A stretch of 64,000 nucleotides of DNA. Origin: Penelope pileata. Taxonomy: Eukaryota > Chordata > Aves > Galliformes > Cracidae. Where the stretch lies: positions 968,896 through 1,032,895 of the forward strand of contig WBMW01000170.1 in the NCBI GenBank assembly GCA_013396635.1, in the 5' to 3' direction. Position 1 is the stretch's first letter. Each line of letters opens with the position of its first letter. A program made the position numbers and the translations under genes. Shown in pieces: positions 39,420-53,249 of the stretch. Under the pieces are notes generated by a model. It saw only the letters and a list, made by a program, of their open reading frames with translations, was not told the origin of the DNA and made no database searches.

Positions 39420-42400
39420 GGAAAAGCAAACACCTCACTTTAAAAACTGCAGTCCCACAGTACGTTTAATATGTACATGCCCTCAAAAAATTGAATGTAA
39501 AGCATACTTTGAAAACTGAATGGTTCAGTCTAGGAAGTGGATAGTATATATGGAGGGGGAAAATGTGGCCGAGAGTGAGAGAGGAAAAAAAGGCACAGTT
39601 AAATAATCTTGAGAAATATATTTACCAAAAATTTTTGTCTTCTACTTCAAGATGCAAATATTTGCATTAACTATCCTTTCTAAGAGGATTTTATGGACTA
39701 TTTTTTGTAATATCAGTAACTTTTCAAATACAATTTTTTAAAAAATTCTTTTGTATTCTCTTCATAAATTTACTTCATAGCTGTGTCTGCAAACTCTTTT
39801 ATTTGCACAGAAGAATTTATTTTTCTTACTTTTGAGCAGGCAATTGTGAATTCAGGAATGACAACCCCTAAACAAACTCAGCTTTGGAAATTAACAATAA
39901 AAGAGTCCTATGCCAAATGATTCATGAGCAGCAGCCTAAAATGAGATTTCTTAATTGTAATACAACAGGCAGAATTTGAGGTTTAAATATCAAGTAACTA
40001 CCATAGATGACCTTCTGCTTGATTTCAGAAATATTCTCTTTAAGCTTATTTAATATTTCAGGGTCACCTTCTTTCCTGTCGAGCTTTAAATGCAGGACTT
40101 CTGGTAGCCTACAGAAGAGCTGTCAGATGGCTTTTCCCAATATGACAAACTTTACTTTTAATCTTCGTATAGTTACTTCTTAGAGTATCTACTCCTTTGC
40201 AGAAGACTAAAAAGTTTGTCTCTTCTTCATCTTTTCATCCTTCCAACACACTGACAGCTACTTCAATCTCTTAGCTACAGGACCACAAGCTGGTAAGTAT
40301 CTAGTCAGGGTCCTGTAAAACACTCGAGTATACTTTTAATTTTGAATTAGCGGTCCTGTCAAGATCATCCAAACAGTCCTATGTAATGTGTGACTAGAAG
40401 GGTCACCAGATTAAAATATAAAGGGTTTAGTGTCTGAAACACCTATATCCAGAGCTTTTTTGCAGCACTGTTCAGTTTTTAACTGAACAACTGCTGCAGA
40501 AGATTTCAGACACCTCCTATTTATAGATCATTTGGTATACATACTGTTAATATTCACAGTAGTGAACTCTGCAGATAAAATATGCATATGCACACTCACA
40601 TATGTCAACAGCTACGTGCACGCATGTGTGTGCAAACATAATGTAACCTACCATCTTTACAAAGTCACTTCTCTTTATTCAAGTTTTGGAGGTTATGTAT
40701 TTCAAGGGTACAACATGTCACATTCTTTAAGGGATGTTTTAAAATGTGGTTTATAAAGGAGATGAAGGGAACGAGTGAGATATTTAGGAGATTTTACAAA
40801 TCATGCAGATGGGAGGAAACTACACAAACACGGCGTCTGTCTCTCATTTTGTGTTTTGAAGAGTCAGAGAAAACAACTAATACATTCACAGCCACCAGTG
40901 AGAAATTCAACTTTAGATTACTAGCAGTTGTTTGCATAGAGCCAAGCTTCAAAAGGAGAAGGGTGACACAGACAAAGAACTTAAATAGAAACCAGAGCTA
41001 AAAAACCTTAATCTTCCCACTGTGGTGCAGGGGTGGCCCTTTGGCATCCATAATCCTATTCTCATTGAGGAAAATGGGAAGACTTCTGTCTCAGTCTCTG
41101 TACAGACTCTGGATGACCACAAAGCCCATCACAACTCAAAATCACTAAGCCTTTCTCCCAGCCGTTGCTTGGCTTCAGTTCAGGTATGTCCTGATGGACA
41201 TTAGAAAGTTGATGCATACAAATCTGCTATTTTCTTCTGACCTGGATTTTCATATTTTAACGTCCATTAGCCAATCATTTCTGTGAGACCTACAGATAAC
41301 TATATTATATGAAGGAGGATACAGACAAGACAGAATATACAACAGCAGGGCTGTGGTTTACATGGTATCCACTACAAACCAGGCAGCTTGGGACATAGAG
41401 CAAAAAGTTCCTGTTTCACAGTTACCAACAAGATTGCCCTTCAGCTGCTTACTGAACTGTGGGCACAACGTTCTGGTTACATTAGCTGATGAAATTTCAC
41501 TGATTTTAATGAAGCTAGAACAAATATATTTATATAGAGAACTCAATTTAGGAACTCACAGTTTTCCAAGTCTCATTTCTGTCTTGAAATAGAAGAACGT
41601 TTTTATGCAAGGAGACGATTCTTCTCTAGTTAAGTGACAAATTTCTGTCAAACCTCAAGAACACATTGTACTTTCATGCTTCCATAGTATCCCTCTCTTT
41701 AAATCCAAATTTGGTTTGTAACTATAAAATGATGATTTGGACTATATGATTTATTTAATACTCAGACTTTTAGTGGTTATGAGCAGCGATCAGACCTTTA
41801 CTAAAACAAATCTCTAGTTTCACCAGCGACTCTGTAGCCAAGCAGCTATGAGCCAGCTTGAGCATCACACTCAGCAATCATTCCCTCAATCAAGAAACTG
41901 GTTTTATGCATGCCTAGGGGCCAATAGAAATCCACAGTCAGAGCCTCCAAAGATCATTTCTGGCTGCAATAAGCATGGAATTAAATACTGTTTAAAATAA
42001 AGTGTCAGACTACCACAATCACATAACAAATCATTTCATTAGGAAAGCTTAGTAAAATCAACACCCAGCACCTCACATACAGTTAACAGAACATTCAGGT
42101 GAGATCTCACAGTCAGGTGAAGCCCCTTCTCCTCACACTAACAAAAACAGACAACTCAGGACTGTTACCAATTGCATGAGCTCCGTTAATTTTCAAGTGT
42201 TTACAGCAAGAAAGATGGGGGGGTTGTTTTATGCACCTGAAAGCATTCTTGCAGGATCTTCTTACAGTTTGAGACTTACTAAAGCCCACTGCTTTATAAA
42301 CCACATATACCTTTTGAGAAATTTTTTCCTGATTATTTTCTACTTTGGACTAATCAGAGTTATATTTAGATCTAAACACGTACTTCATGAAAAGATAAAT

Positions 42401-45400
42401 ATCTTTTTTAATGCACATAAGAAAAAAATGCATACTGAAAATAATAACAGTAAAACAAAATCAAAACAGTATCTTCTAGTTTAGTTTACTCAGAAGTTCA
42501 GAGTTTAACATAGAAAGTAGACAATGATAGAAGAGTTTAATTCTGCAATGAATGAAGGCAGTTTTAGTGGAAGAATTTTGTACTGAAGAATCAAAGGCAT
42601 TTCTATGCATCACTACAATATATAGCAAGAGAATTGCATGAACATATTTTGCAAGTCAGATTTGTTTGATTTTAGTGTGATTTAAGAACCTGCTAAAGCA
42701 GAGATAATACTTATCCTTTAAATAAGAAAAATAAATTTCACACTTGCACAGATTTATTTAAAAAAAAACAGTGCTCAGACTTAACAGTGCTCTCAGTTGC
42801 ATAATCTCCTATCTTTACCATTTCTTGATTGAAGTGACAGAGAAAACTTAATACAAGTAATACTTTATGCTGAAACATGGAATTAAGATGTAAGAATGAG
42901 AAATGACAAGGTTCCCATGAGAAATGAAAATGTAAAGTACGTGTTAAATAACCCTAGGGAAAGAAAGGAGATGGGGGGAAAGCAGAGAGAGAGACACCCA
43001 GAACGAACGTTGACAACTTTGAAGACAGAAGTAGTGAAAGGATTCTAATTAAACATTAAGGTCCAGAAAATGTTTTACTATTCTTTGTAATATTACTCGT
43101 CAGCCCAAGAGGAAAAAAAAATAGTTTCCATGATTCTAGTTTTGCTGGCTTTTTTTCTTTTTCTTTTCGAAAAAGTTTTAAGGTTCAACACACTTACTGT
43201 GTTTCAATTACAAGATACAATTAACTAGACAGACAACATATATACCTATACATATTACATATGCATTCTCACACAGACATATGCATTTAAAGCACACCAT
43301 TTAAAATCCAGAGTGCCAGTGTAAAACAGCATCACTGGTTCACCTGAAGGGACTCCTACAGACAAGGCTTAGGTTTTTCTATTGCTTAATTAGCCACAAC
43401 TCAGCCAGATGCTTTGCAAACAGCTTCCAAGGGGCTGTCCCCTGTTGAGGAAATGGACAGACTGGAAATTTGCCAGTTGGCTACAGCAGCACACCAAACA
43501 GTTAAAAGTGAACGTTCCTTCTCCAAGGACCAAGCAGAAACACTTAAGCTTTGCTCAGCTCGTTTTCAGGTCTTTTGTAGACAGATAGTAAAGCAGTAGA
43601 ATTGCATCTCTTCAGAGACAGATCGAACTCAACACCCTGGCATACAGACTGTAATGTGCACCATCTTCTCCTGTCCTGGGGTCTATAAACACAAATTCTA
43701 TAACCCTTATTCAGGTATTTTATTAGGCCCACTCAAAATTTACATCCCCAGAACATCTTCCTTTCTTACTAGCTGCACTGCAAAGAGCGAGACTTGCTCA
43801 ACATCCTTGTACAATGTATCATCCCATGACATTTTATCTGACCATTTTACAGGGAAGATGGTACTGAAATATACTCCTTCTCCACAGGGATACTCTTATT
43901 TTTTCCAGGAACGCAGCCAAAGAAAGATGGCTCTTCCATAGACATCTTTTCTTTGTTAATCATGCTGAACAGCTGAGTGCTATGATTTTTTTTTATACAA
44001 ACTTTATCTAGTTTATTTAAAGAACATGATCAAATGTTTCAAATCATGCTAGAAAGAGAATTCATCATCCGTTTTCAAGAAACGGGCAATAAATCAATCT
44101 TTTTTGCCAATAAAATAAATTCAACAACCATCTTCTTCCACAGAATGCTGCCCAATGAAACAAAGCTGAGTTTCTGCTCCATTTTCTACAATACAAATCA
44201 AATCCCTTGGTCTAAAATTTGGAGCAAACTTTATACATGCACACATTTCAGTCACTCCCCCAAATGCTGTAAGGGATGAAAACCCCTAACAAACAACATT
44301 AATTGATTTTAAATGAAGAAAATGTAAGATTTCTTTTCCTCCAGCATTTCTCCTTCTATCTCCATACCCCACGACCCCAAGAAAAAGCAGACACATCAGA
44401 TGTAACACAAGAAACTACTACACTCCTGTATCTGCTGCAACCAAGGAGGATTCCACATTTCTGCTCTAAGGTAACGATTTCCTGATAAGCACCTCCAAGT
44501 TATGCAAGTTTTATTTAGGAGGCTGGAAGAGGGAGAGGATGATGGCTGGATTTACTTTACTCTGGCCCCTTCCCAAAAAAAATAGCATCGATGTTCCCTT
44601 CAAGCCACTCTGCTTCCCCAGCAATAACACTGCTTTGAACTTCTTAAGCAAGAACACAGAACGAACAAGATTTCAGATTACAACTTTCTGCTGTAAATTA
44701 ATATGATCCCTTTGAGTTCCTGTTAATAGTTATTAAAAGGTGTCTTAGGATCACTTTAATTTTTAAAGGTGTGTGAACAAACATGTTTTAATTAACATAC
44801 TAGCTAGTAATGCTTACCAGAAGTATAAAATTATGATTTAAAAAATAACTTCCCTGTGTTCACTCAGTATAAAGTTTCATTCAAAATGCCGTTGACGAAA
44901 ACTTGCTTGTTCACAATTTTAATTTTTTTTTTTTAAATACAACAGGTCTTCATAGTCTAGACTTAGATGATAAGTTATAATTGTAGGGATTGAAAATGCA
45001 GATAGACAGAAGCATGCTCAAAGACTCATTACCAGAGGTTATTCATACAGACCAGAAATGACTACCTCAGTTTAAATACTTGGTTCTAACTTACTAAAGA
45101 AATACTGCATGTAAACATCTGAAGTATACATTGATACTTTAGGCCAGCTCACATAAATTTTACTGATTTTTATCACCATTATCACTCCAGCATTGAGTTA
45201 TACATTAGTGGGCTAAATCATCTTTGTGAATATGACCTTACTAAATTGTCAATAGACTATCACGTAAAGTACCACAGTCGCATGTCTCACAGGCTTAAGC
45301 GCAAAACACAGGACATCAAGTGAAAAAAAGCCAATGGACTCAGTGTTTTGACAAGCTCGACTATGTTTCAAGATGCCACTAGTTTATTCACAGCAGAGTC

Positions 45401-46519
45401 AGCAGAAGGCAAAGCAAAGCTCAGTCTTCAACTGATCCAGTCCATAGTCTTGCTTTCTAGCCCAAGCACTGACCAAAGGCAGTCAGGATGAAAGAATATT
45501 TCCAAATTTGCCTAGAGCTAAAAGCATGTGCAACTTCAAGGTATTTGAGTCTGTAAGAAAAAAACTTCATTCTACAAATCAACTCTGCGCACTCTAGCTT
45601 GATTTCTGACAAGCCAAATCTCTCCCACCTCCTTCCGTGAACAGAAAAAACTAGGTAAAACACTGAAAAGTAAGAAAAACATCTCAGTGAGTATGTTCCC
45701 CTGGGTTCTTAGAAACCTCTGGCACTAAGATGAGACTAGGGAGTCAGTGGCAGCAACATCTAAAACCAGCACAGCCAGATTTACAAGAGAGGTCACCTCT
45801 CTATGCCTTCACTCTGTTTTACATACATGGGTTTCTGGTTACCTTCCTTCACCTCCTCCTTCAGAGGAGGCAAAAAGAGAAAAGGAGAATGAAAGAAACA
45901 TTTCGAGCTGTGCAATGAAATCCTGCCTTCTCAACTGGAAGCCATCGGCACATGTGCTATACATGACAAATCTCTGACAAACCTTGCAAAGTCTTCTGAA
46001 AGAACCATTCAAAACAAAGACTGTTGATGGTGCTCAAACTAGATAAGGCCTGAAGTGTTAGCATTCAACACTACTACCACAAGTAGTAGTCTCCCATCTT
46101 GTTCCCACAAGCCACAAATATTTTCCTAAGACAGACAGCTAAAAACTGACCACCTTATGCTTTGGGAGGGAGCTGTGGTTGTTCTGGAGAACCTGACAAG
46201 GACATTTCAACTGCAGGCTCCACATGCTGTCAGGCAGTGCAGCATACACCCAACAGTACATGCACTACAACCAGCCAATTAACTGGTGACAACGGAGCTG
46301 CATTTTAGATCTTTCATGAGTTACATGCAGCTCAAGAGCCAGGGCAAGACTCTCCTGATGTAGCATCAACAGGACAGCCTGTGCAGTACTACCGCAATCT
46401 TTTGGGTTAGCTTCATCATCTTTAAGTCACAAAATATACATCTTGGTTTCTTTAATCTCCTAGCTGTTACCAGAATTAACTTTTTATCTTCCCTGAATCA
46501 CAGTATTTCATCTGGTCTT

Positions 46520-46536
46520 AAAAAAAAAAAAAAAAA
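46520..46536. repeat. A17 homopolymer
   Basis: A simple run of 17 A in intron 2. Confidence 0.9.
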
Positions 46537-47841
46537 GACTCAACAGTCTCAATATCCTGACAACAATGTTAACACAAAATGAACAAATCCATGAAGAGTG
46601 CTCTATTTACAACCAGCATCTTCTGATAAAAAAGCTTCCTCAGGTGAAGAAAGATTAAATATACTTTATAAACTGATGTTCCTACAGCACAACAGTCTGC
46701 AGATTTCATATCAGCTTAACACTTCAAGTTAAGTCACCTATAAAATCTCAGAATTAACTCCTTGTTGTCAAAGGTCGGGCTATACACCGAAGAGAGTACA
46801 CTAATCTGCTGTCTGTGGAATATGACAGTAGCAGTGGAGGAGCACCAAAAAGATTTTCAGTCAGATGCAATCTGCTCAAGGGAGATGTGGCATCAAGCAA
46901 GAGAAAGCATGAAGCAAAGCCTCCAGTTATTCAATTATTGGAGTGTACATCTAAGGTGCCATTGTAGCTAATACTGACTTGTGCAAACAAATTAAAAAAA
47001 CCCTTCCCTGAAGTCTTACAAATAAATTGTGAATTTTTCATTATTAAAATGTTTTTCCCCCCGATATCAAAGACACTATAACTGATATTAGAACAGTCCA
47101 TTTTCCTTTCCTTGCTCAGTAACAATTACTATCTGTTCCCACAAATCTTTTGTTATGATGTACAGATGTAAGGGAACTGCAAGAATTTTTTGAGCTTGAT
47201 GCACTTAGATGCAACCTTCCAGCTTTCAAAGGAAAAAAAATAAGTAGGTTCATAAAAAGAGAGGTATATATATTCCCTGAAAAGGTTTTAGATGAAAAAC
47301 TAAGAAAGGTCTGCTGGGGGAGGGTTGCATGGGTCTGAAGATCTGAAGATTTTCCCCAACATGCAGAGTACTTCATCTCAGAAATCAGCTTCAACTGTCA
47401 TAAAAAGCATTGCAGCTCTTTGTACCCTTAATTCCATTCATTAACTGAAAACCTTTACAACCTGAAAGCTTTACAAGAGTTGAACAATTAAAGTAACTCT
47501 ATAGAGTCACTTGATTTAAAACATGTCCTGAAAAGTAAGCAATTAGTCAGCACTTCTAGGAGGCACTTAAAATTCCCTTTTGTGGTGAACAATACATGTA
47601 GAAGTGAGAAAAACCAGTTCATTTTGATAGCACTTCCTAAGAGGAAAGCTGATCAGGCTGTCTAAAGGGTAATTTGGAGGGGGAACTGTAATGACGATAA
47701 TGAAGGCTTTTCCCTGAGGACAAAAGGGCTGTACAAATTAATAAAATAAGAAAAACAGCAGCACAAATTTACAATACTGCATTTTCCAGCAGTACTTGCT
47801 TGAGAATCTGAATACATATGGCATTTTTTTTTAATACTGTC

Positions 47842-47873
47842 TTTTTTTTTTTTTTAATATATATATATATATA
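47842..47873. repeat. T14 followed by (AT)n
   Basis: A T-run passes directly into about nine AT units, forming a compound low-complexity tract in intron 2. Confidence 0.9.
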
Positions 47874-49236
47874 CACTCAAATAGAAAAACCTCTTTTCCA
47901 CTTGGTCTACTTTCATACAAGCAATTGTTAAATGTGCTGCTCTTCTGTGCGAGGTGGTCTACAACCTGGCCTTCCCCTGGCAAAAGTTAACAATAAAATG
48001 TCAAAGTGTGTTATTCACAGCTGTTGATCTTAATAAAGTCTTACGTTTACCACTGGTCAGGAATAAACAGTTTCAGAAAGGATGACAAGAACCCAGAAGC
48101 CTCCTCAAACCAGCCCTGAAAGCCCTCAGTCCACTTCAAAAGAAGGCTGAAGAAGCACCCCATTCTCTCTTCTTCATCTGAGGTTGCTTCTCCCTCCTGG
48201 TACACACAAAATATTTCATAAACTCTCAAAACAACGAAACAGGAAAATGTAAAATAAATTCTAGTGTATGAAAAAGAAATAAGAAACTCAAACTTCAAAA
48301 CATACACAGGAGATAGTAAGAAGAGTCCAAACTTTTTAGTTTCTGATGACTTTCTAGATAAAAACATGAGAGTAAAAGACTCAGAGGCTGTGTCACAGCT
48401 ATGAATTGAGAAATGTTTTCCATTAGTAAATGTATTACTTATTGTTAACAGACATGGGCACCAAGTCCAATTTCTGCTCTGCTATTTCACAGCTACACAC
48501 ACAACCTTGCACACAATTAACAGATGGTTTTGTCAGTGGCAGCAAAGGCTCCCCAAATCAGCTACTCTTTTATACATTATCGTTCCTGTAGCATGCTCTG
48601 AAAGAGAACAATCACGTTCCTCAGGACTACCACAACAGCACTGAGCAGAGATCTTCAGAGAATGACAGCTGAGTATCCTACAGCAGACAGCTTGCTGAAA
48701 ACATCAGTGCTGGCGAAACACTTCATTTCTTCCTACGTGGGATGCTGCCTAGAAAACACATTATTCATCACTGCATATTTGTGCTAGTTAATACTGTTGT
48801 TAATATTTTATTTCAAAGTAGGTATTCCCGTGTTTTCAGTAAGATAGATATGTACAATACACATATGTAACTGAGTACAGAATAGGTAAGTAAATTTTGG
48901 TATTTAATTCAACTTGATCCTGAAATACCTGATACATCCTACTTTAGATCGACTGCATTTGTCATATGAACTTTAATGAAATATTGAACTTGTGAGTAAC
49001 AATGATCCCTGTGCAAATTCCGCTTTTAAGTCATTTCATGAATTGCAAGAGTTCATAAACCTCTAGCTGGAATAATCATCAACTGTGCGTAAGAGGAGAT
49101 GAACTAGACTGCAGGAAAATAAAAGGGGTTTTGCTTTTCCAAGTTTCAGATTTAATTAACTATTTTTAGATCCTCTTATGGCTTGTTCCTACCACTGCCA
49201 GGCAACAGTGTGAAACCAAAATATATTTACAGGGCT

Positions 49237-49251
49237 AAAAAAAAAAAAAAA
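49237..49251. repeat. A15 homopolymer
   Basis: A simple run of 15 A, about 40 bp before a G-run and a TTAT microsatellite. Confidence 0.9.
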
Positions 49252-49293
49252 GTGTAAATATTAGGGAAAGAGCGCATACACACAGGAACAGTT

Positions 49294-49321
49294 GGGGGGG
49301 GGGGTTATTTATTTATTTATT
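49294..49321. repeat. G11 followed by (TTAT)n
   Basis: Eleven G residues adjoin about four TTAT units in intron 2. On the LRP6 sense strand this reads as an ATAA repeat followed by a C-run. Confidence 0.9.
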
Positions 49322-50140
49322 AAAAATACCCCTGTGCTGGTGTTACCTTTCCATCTATATTTCAAGCTTTGGAGGAAATGTGACCAGATTTACTATAAGC
49401 TGAAATGCTTTCAGCCATAGGGTGCATACAAGAATTGCAGTTTTCTCTCATACAGCAGTATGGTTAAGACAAAGTGGATATATCACTGGGTTGCCATCCT
49501 GTCTCCCTAAAACATACCCTTCATACAACAGCTTACAAACTGACTTCTAAAAAGATTGAAAAGAAAAAAATCTTGTCCTTCAATTACAGCTTTTTTATAA
49601 AAACAAAAACAAAAAGCACAGGCATACTGAAATGTTTTACTCCTATTGATTTAATAGACCATCAGTACAGAAAAAGAAAAGTTATGAGTTAAAATGGTCT
49701 TAGAATCTAACAGAACTCATGCTATCATTGACTCTGATTTTTAAGTAGTAAAGAGATAGGAACAGAATAAGACCATCCTTTTGATATTTCCAAAGCTAAA
49801 AGACACAAATAATGCAAAGGAAACATTTTTCCTGCTAATATATTGTCAAACGCCTGTTGAAACTGGGGAAGAAAATATTCAGGTTATTGCATTCCTACAA
49901 AGATCAGGAAAGAAGCCGTGTTTAAAAAAAGACATTTTTCTTTTGTGGAAGAAAGACTCAAACAAATACGTTTAACAGATTATATACAGAAGGTGCAAGC
50001 ATCTAAAACAGCCCTCTTTTTTGCAAAGAAAATAAATGTATTGATTTCTCCCTCCAAACAGCTGACTGAAAAAAATTACTTGAAGTCACAGTACAATAGA
50101 TTCATTTCCTTGTTTGTTCAGGAGGGAGGAAAAAAAAAAA

Positions 50141-50146
50141 NNNNNN
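50141..50146. other. Assembly gap (six N)
   Basis: Six N bases directly follow a run of 11 A residues. The gap probably marks a homopolymer the assembly could not resolve, so the real length is unknown. It lies about 850 bp downstream of exon 2 within intron 2 and does not touch coding sequence. Confidence 0.95.
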
Positions 50147-50992
50147 ATGGTATAAATATATCTGTATAAATACACAACCAGAAGATTACACAGCATCAAG
50201 AAGATTCCATTAGTCTTTCACGCCAGGAGAGCCAGGCACCTTATGACAGACAACTGCACACTGGGCAACCTCAAGCTAGCCATTTACATAGCATCACCAA
50301 AACCACTGCTGAATTTAGCATTTTTGCCAGCTCAAAGAAGCTTAGGCTCAAGAATGGAGCAAGAAGATGATATTGTTAGCCACATTCAGGGACTGAAATG
50401 AGAGATGAGAAGAAGCAAACCTGCTCTAGAATGGGCTAATCCAGAACAGTTTTTTTCTAAACAAAAAGTTCCGTGAAGAGTGAGAAGAGGAACCTTTCTG
50501 TAAATTTTGGTTAAATGCTAAAACGCATCTCAAAATGTTATTAATACAAGCATACTTTTTTCTCTTTTCTTCAGCTGCTTCCATAAAGTATAAATGCTAA
50601 CAGTGAACAAAGACCCCCAAAACTCAGTTGCTTGACACTGCTGAGGCACAAGCCTGACTACAGGCGGTTTGATGGCTTTTCAAGCAGATGGCATCTGTTT
50701 TCACCTTAGTAGTTCCATGTTTATGTTCATCATCTGCACCACTGCCAAAATAAGCTTCCTCTAGTACTCTTTTAGAATGTCTGATGACTTCTTGTTGTTC
50801 ACAACTCAAGATAAATGTAATTTCCAAAGTGCAAACTACCTTCAAATCACATTAATAGAAAGAAAAGAAAATAATGCAAAATGATTAGAATCATTTCAAT
50901 AACAGTACCATTGATTATTTAAAATCATTCAGCAAACAAGCAGCAGCAAAAATTTTCATATTTGTAAATATTTTGTTTTAACAAAGACTTAC

Positions 50993-51386
50993 CCTCTTGC
51001 AGGATCTAAGGCAATTGCTCTGGGTTGATCCAATTCTTGCCAAAATAAAACTTTTCGCAACGATCCATCCAAATTAGAAACTTCAATCCGATTTGTTTCA
51101 GAATCCGTCCAGTATAATTTCTCTCCCAGCCAGTCACATGCCAGCCCATCAGGTGACAAAAGTCCAGAAATGACCACATTTTGCACACTCCCAGATTTAT
51201 TGAATTCTGTTCGTTTAATGGCTTCTTCGCTCACATCACTCCAGTATATCAACCCCTTCACAAACACGAAGTCCACTGCTGCCGCGTCCTCGAGGCCGCC
51301 CACGATCACCGTGGCGTTCTCCTTCCCATTGGCAGCGTCCACCAGCCGCAGGTCACGGCGGTTCGCGTACAGCAACAGCGGAGCAG
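50993..51386 (-). CDS. LRP6: LRP6 exon 2 (start of first YWTD beta-propeller)
   Basis: LRP6 is a single-pass membrane co-receptor that pairs with Frizzled to receive Wnt; its first extracellular propeller also binds DKK and sclerostin-type inhibitors. This 394-nt exon starts after an AG at 51388-51387, behind a pyrimidine-rich tract, and ends before a GTAAGTC donor at 50992. It begins with two bases that complete a codon from exon 1, then encodes 130 residues opening [11 protein letters not shown], and leaves GG for the next codon. Visible landmarks are the YWSD and YWTD blade motifs, the stretch [12 protein letters not shown], and two N-glycosylation sequons (N-A-T and N-K-S). The text fits LRP6 better than LRP5. 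Intron phases are 1 before and 2 after. The 5' third is unusually CpG-rich. Reading on into intron 2 meets an in-frame TAA inside the donor. Confidence 0.97.
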
Positions 51387-51497
51387 CTTGAAGTCGGAGA
51401 AAGAAGGGGTGGGGGGACAGACAGACACATTAACAACACTCCTGTTAAGGACAGCTTATGGTCTGATGTATCATTTGTAGCGCAACTAGAAATTTGA

Positions 51498-51534
51498 GGG
51501 AAAAGGGGGGGGGGAATAAAAAGAGGGGGAGGGG
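51498..51534 (+). repeat. G-run cluster upstream of exon 2
   Basis: G-runs of 10, 5 and 4 bases lie within 37 bp. In the LRP6 transcript this is a C-rich stretch about 110-150 nt before the exon 2 acceptor. A further pair of G-runs (4 and 6) at 51406-51416 forms part of the pyrimidine tract of that acceptor. Confidence 0.85.
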
Positions 51535-52916
51535 AATTTTTAAGATTGACAGAAAAGCACAGACTCCAAGCCTTTCAACAGTGCTACTACTCAAGATGGT
51601 AACTTTGTAATGGGCAGCTCATTATTCTGGGCTCTGAGTTATTAAAATTAGATTAAAGGAGAAGGCAGAGAACAAAGAAAATGGAGGCTTGAAGTACCCA
51701 AATGACACTGCTCTGCAGAGGAGTGTGCTTAAATAAGAATATGAAAGACGAAGCTAAAGCAGCTTTATAAGCACTCGGTGCTTGCCCAGAGCAAAGATTC
51801 AATATTTTTTGGCCAGAATTTACTAATACACACCCCAAAAACTTCAACAAAAACATAACTCATGTCAAGCTATCAAATACACCTGTGTTGATACTCTCCA
51901 AAATTACACATCTGAGGTATTTTACATATGATACAGACAAACACAAAAAGCAGTTTTGAGCATTAATGTTGACATGAAGAGGTAGGGAGAAAAACAAACC
52001 TACAGAAACAGACAACGGTGAGTTCTTTCAAACTCAGTTCTACCACTCTTACTTGCTTATGGCATCAGTTTGTGTGCCCTGTACATTTTTCATACACAAT
52101 ACCTGACTACAATGATTAATGGAAAGTAGTAACCATGAAAACAATCTTTTTTTTTTTTTAATTCAACAAGCTCCTTTAATCGTCCTTAACCATTCACTAT
52201 ACATAACATGAAAATTCCACTCATTCTTACTTCAACGTAAGGTGAAGTAAAATACAAAGTTTTTACCACTATCAGTAAGCATATCTACCTTTCCCTATGT
52301 TGACCCAGACACTGCAGCAGCAGAGCTGTGCAGCAGCATCTAGACACATGCTGTGGTTGGCATACTGAATGCTTGTCTAGCTGTCACCACCCAAATTTAA
52401 CAAAAATCCTCCAGATTTATTCATCAGTATACGCAGACATTTTAAATTCACAGAAGGATGCATGTCCTAACAGACAGGCCTGCATTTATAGAGCTAGTGA
52501 CGTGCATGACTGAACGTCAATGACCACATTGCCAGAACAGACACAGCTCTTGTATGAGAAACTCACATTGAAATTAGAAATACTAACGCCTAACAAATGC
52601 ACACTTCAGAAAACTCAAAAGCTGGTTTCCACGATCAGACTACTCCCCTCATTACTGCAAAACTGTTTCTCAAAGGCTGCCACGTGTACTGGGAGAAGCT
52701 GAGTGAACATGGAAGTTCCTTAATCTACCTCCAACTACACAAATTAAACAAGGGCTGCTATATGTTTGGAAGCTATTTTCTTTCTTTTCCTTTCTCCTTT
52801 TTGTAAACTAAGTTGTTCAGGCTGTCTGCCTAAATTTAGAAACACTGAATACAAATTGATTCATGCCAAACCCTAGAAGCTTCAGATAGAAAGTTACCTG
52901 AATAGCTTGGTGGGAG

Positions 52917-52937
52917 CTTTTGTTTTGTTTTGTTTTA
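52917..52937. repeat. (TTTTG)n microsatellite
   Basis: About three to four pentanucleotide units in intron 1. The reverse complement of the same unit occurs at 53201-53221. Confidence 0.85.
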
Positions 52938-53200
52938 AGAATGTTAAATTTGTATTCCCCCCTTCAGAAAGCAAGTTTTTATTGTGCAGCTAAATATTCA
53001 GTTTAGAGATCGCATTTCCATGGAGAAGGGGTTGACATCTTCAAATGAGAAAGCAGAAACCTTTTACTAAGTATGTTTATTTCCTTACTTCGCCATCTCC
53101 TTCCCTTCCTTGCATAATTTCCCATTCCCTAAAGATTTTAAATAAACCACAGTAGGATTTCCTTACGTGTAGGTTGCTTACAAACACTGCATTTTCAGGA

Positions 53201-53221
53201 AAAAACAAAACAAAACAAAAC
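53201..53221. repeat. (AAAAC)n microsatellite
   Basis: About four pentanucleotide units, complementary to the (TTTTG)n tract about 265 bp to the left. Confidence 0.88.
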
Positions 53222-53234
53222 CCTATTCAGTGGC

Positions 53235-53249
53235 TATATATATATATAT
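53235..53249. repeat. (TA)n microsatellite
   Basis: About seven TA units in intron 1, just after the AAAAC repeat. Confidence 0.9.

Noticed and set aside
51170..51480. Antisense open frames of 73-99 codons over exon 2
   Set aside because: They are shadows of the LRP6 coding strand, open because of its GC-rich codons.
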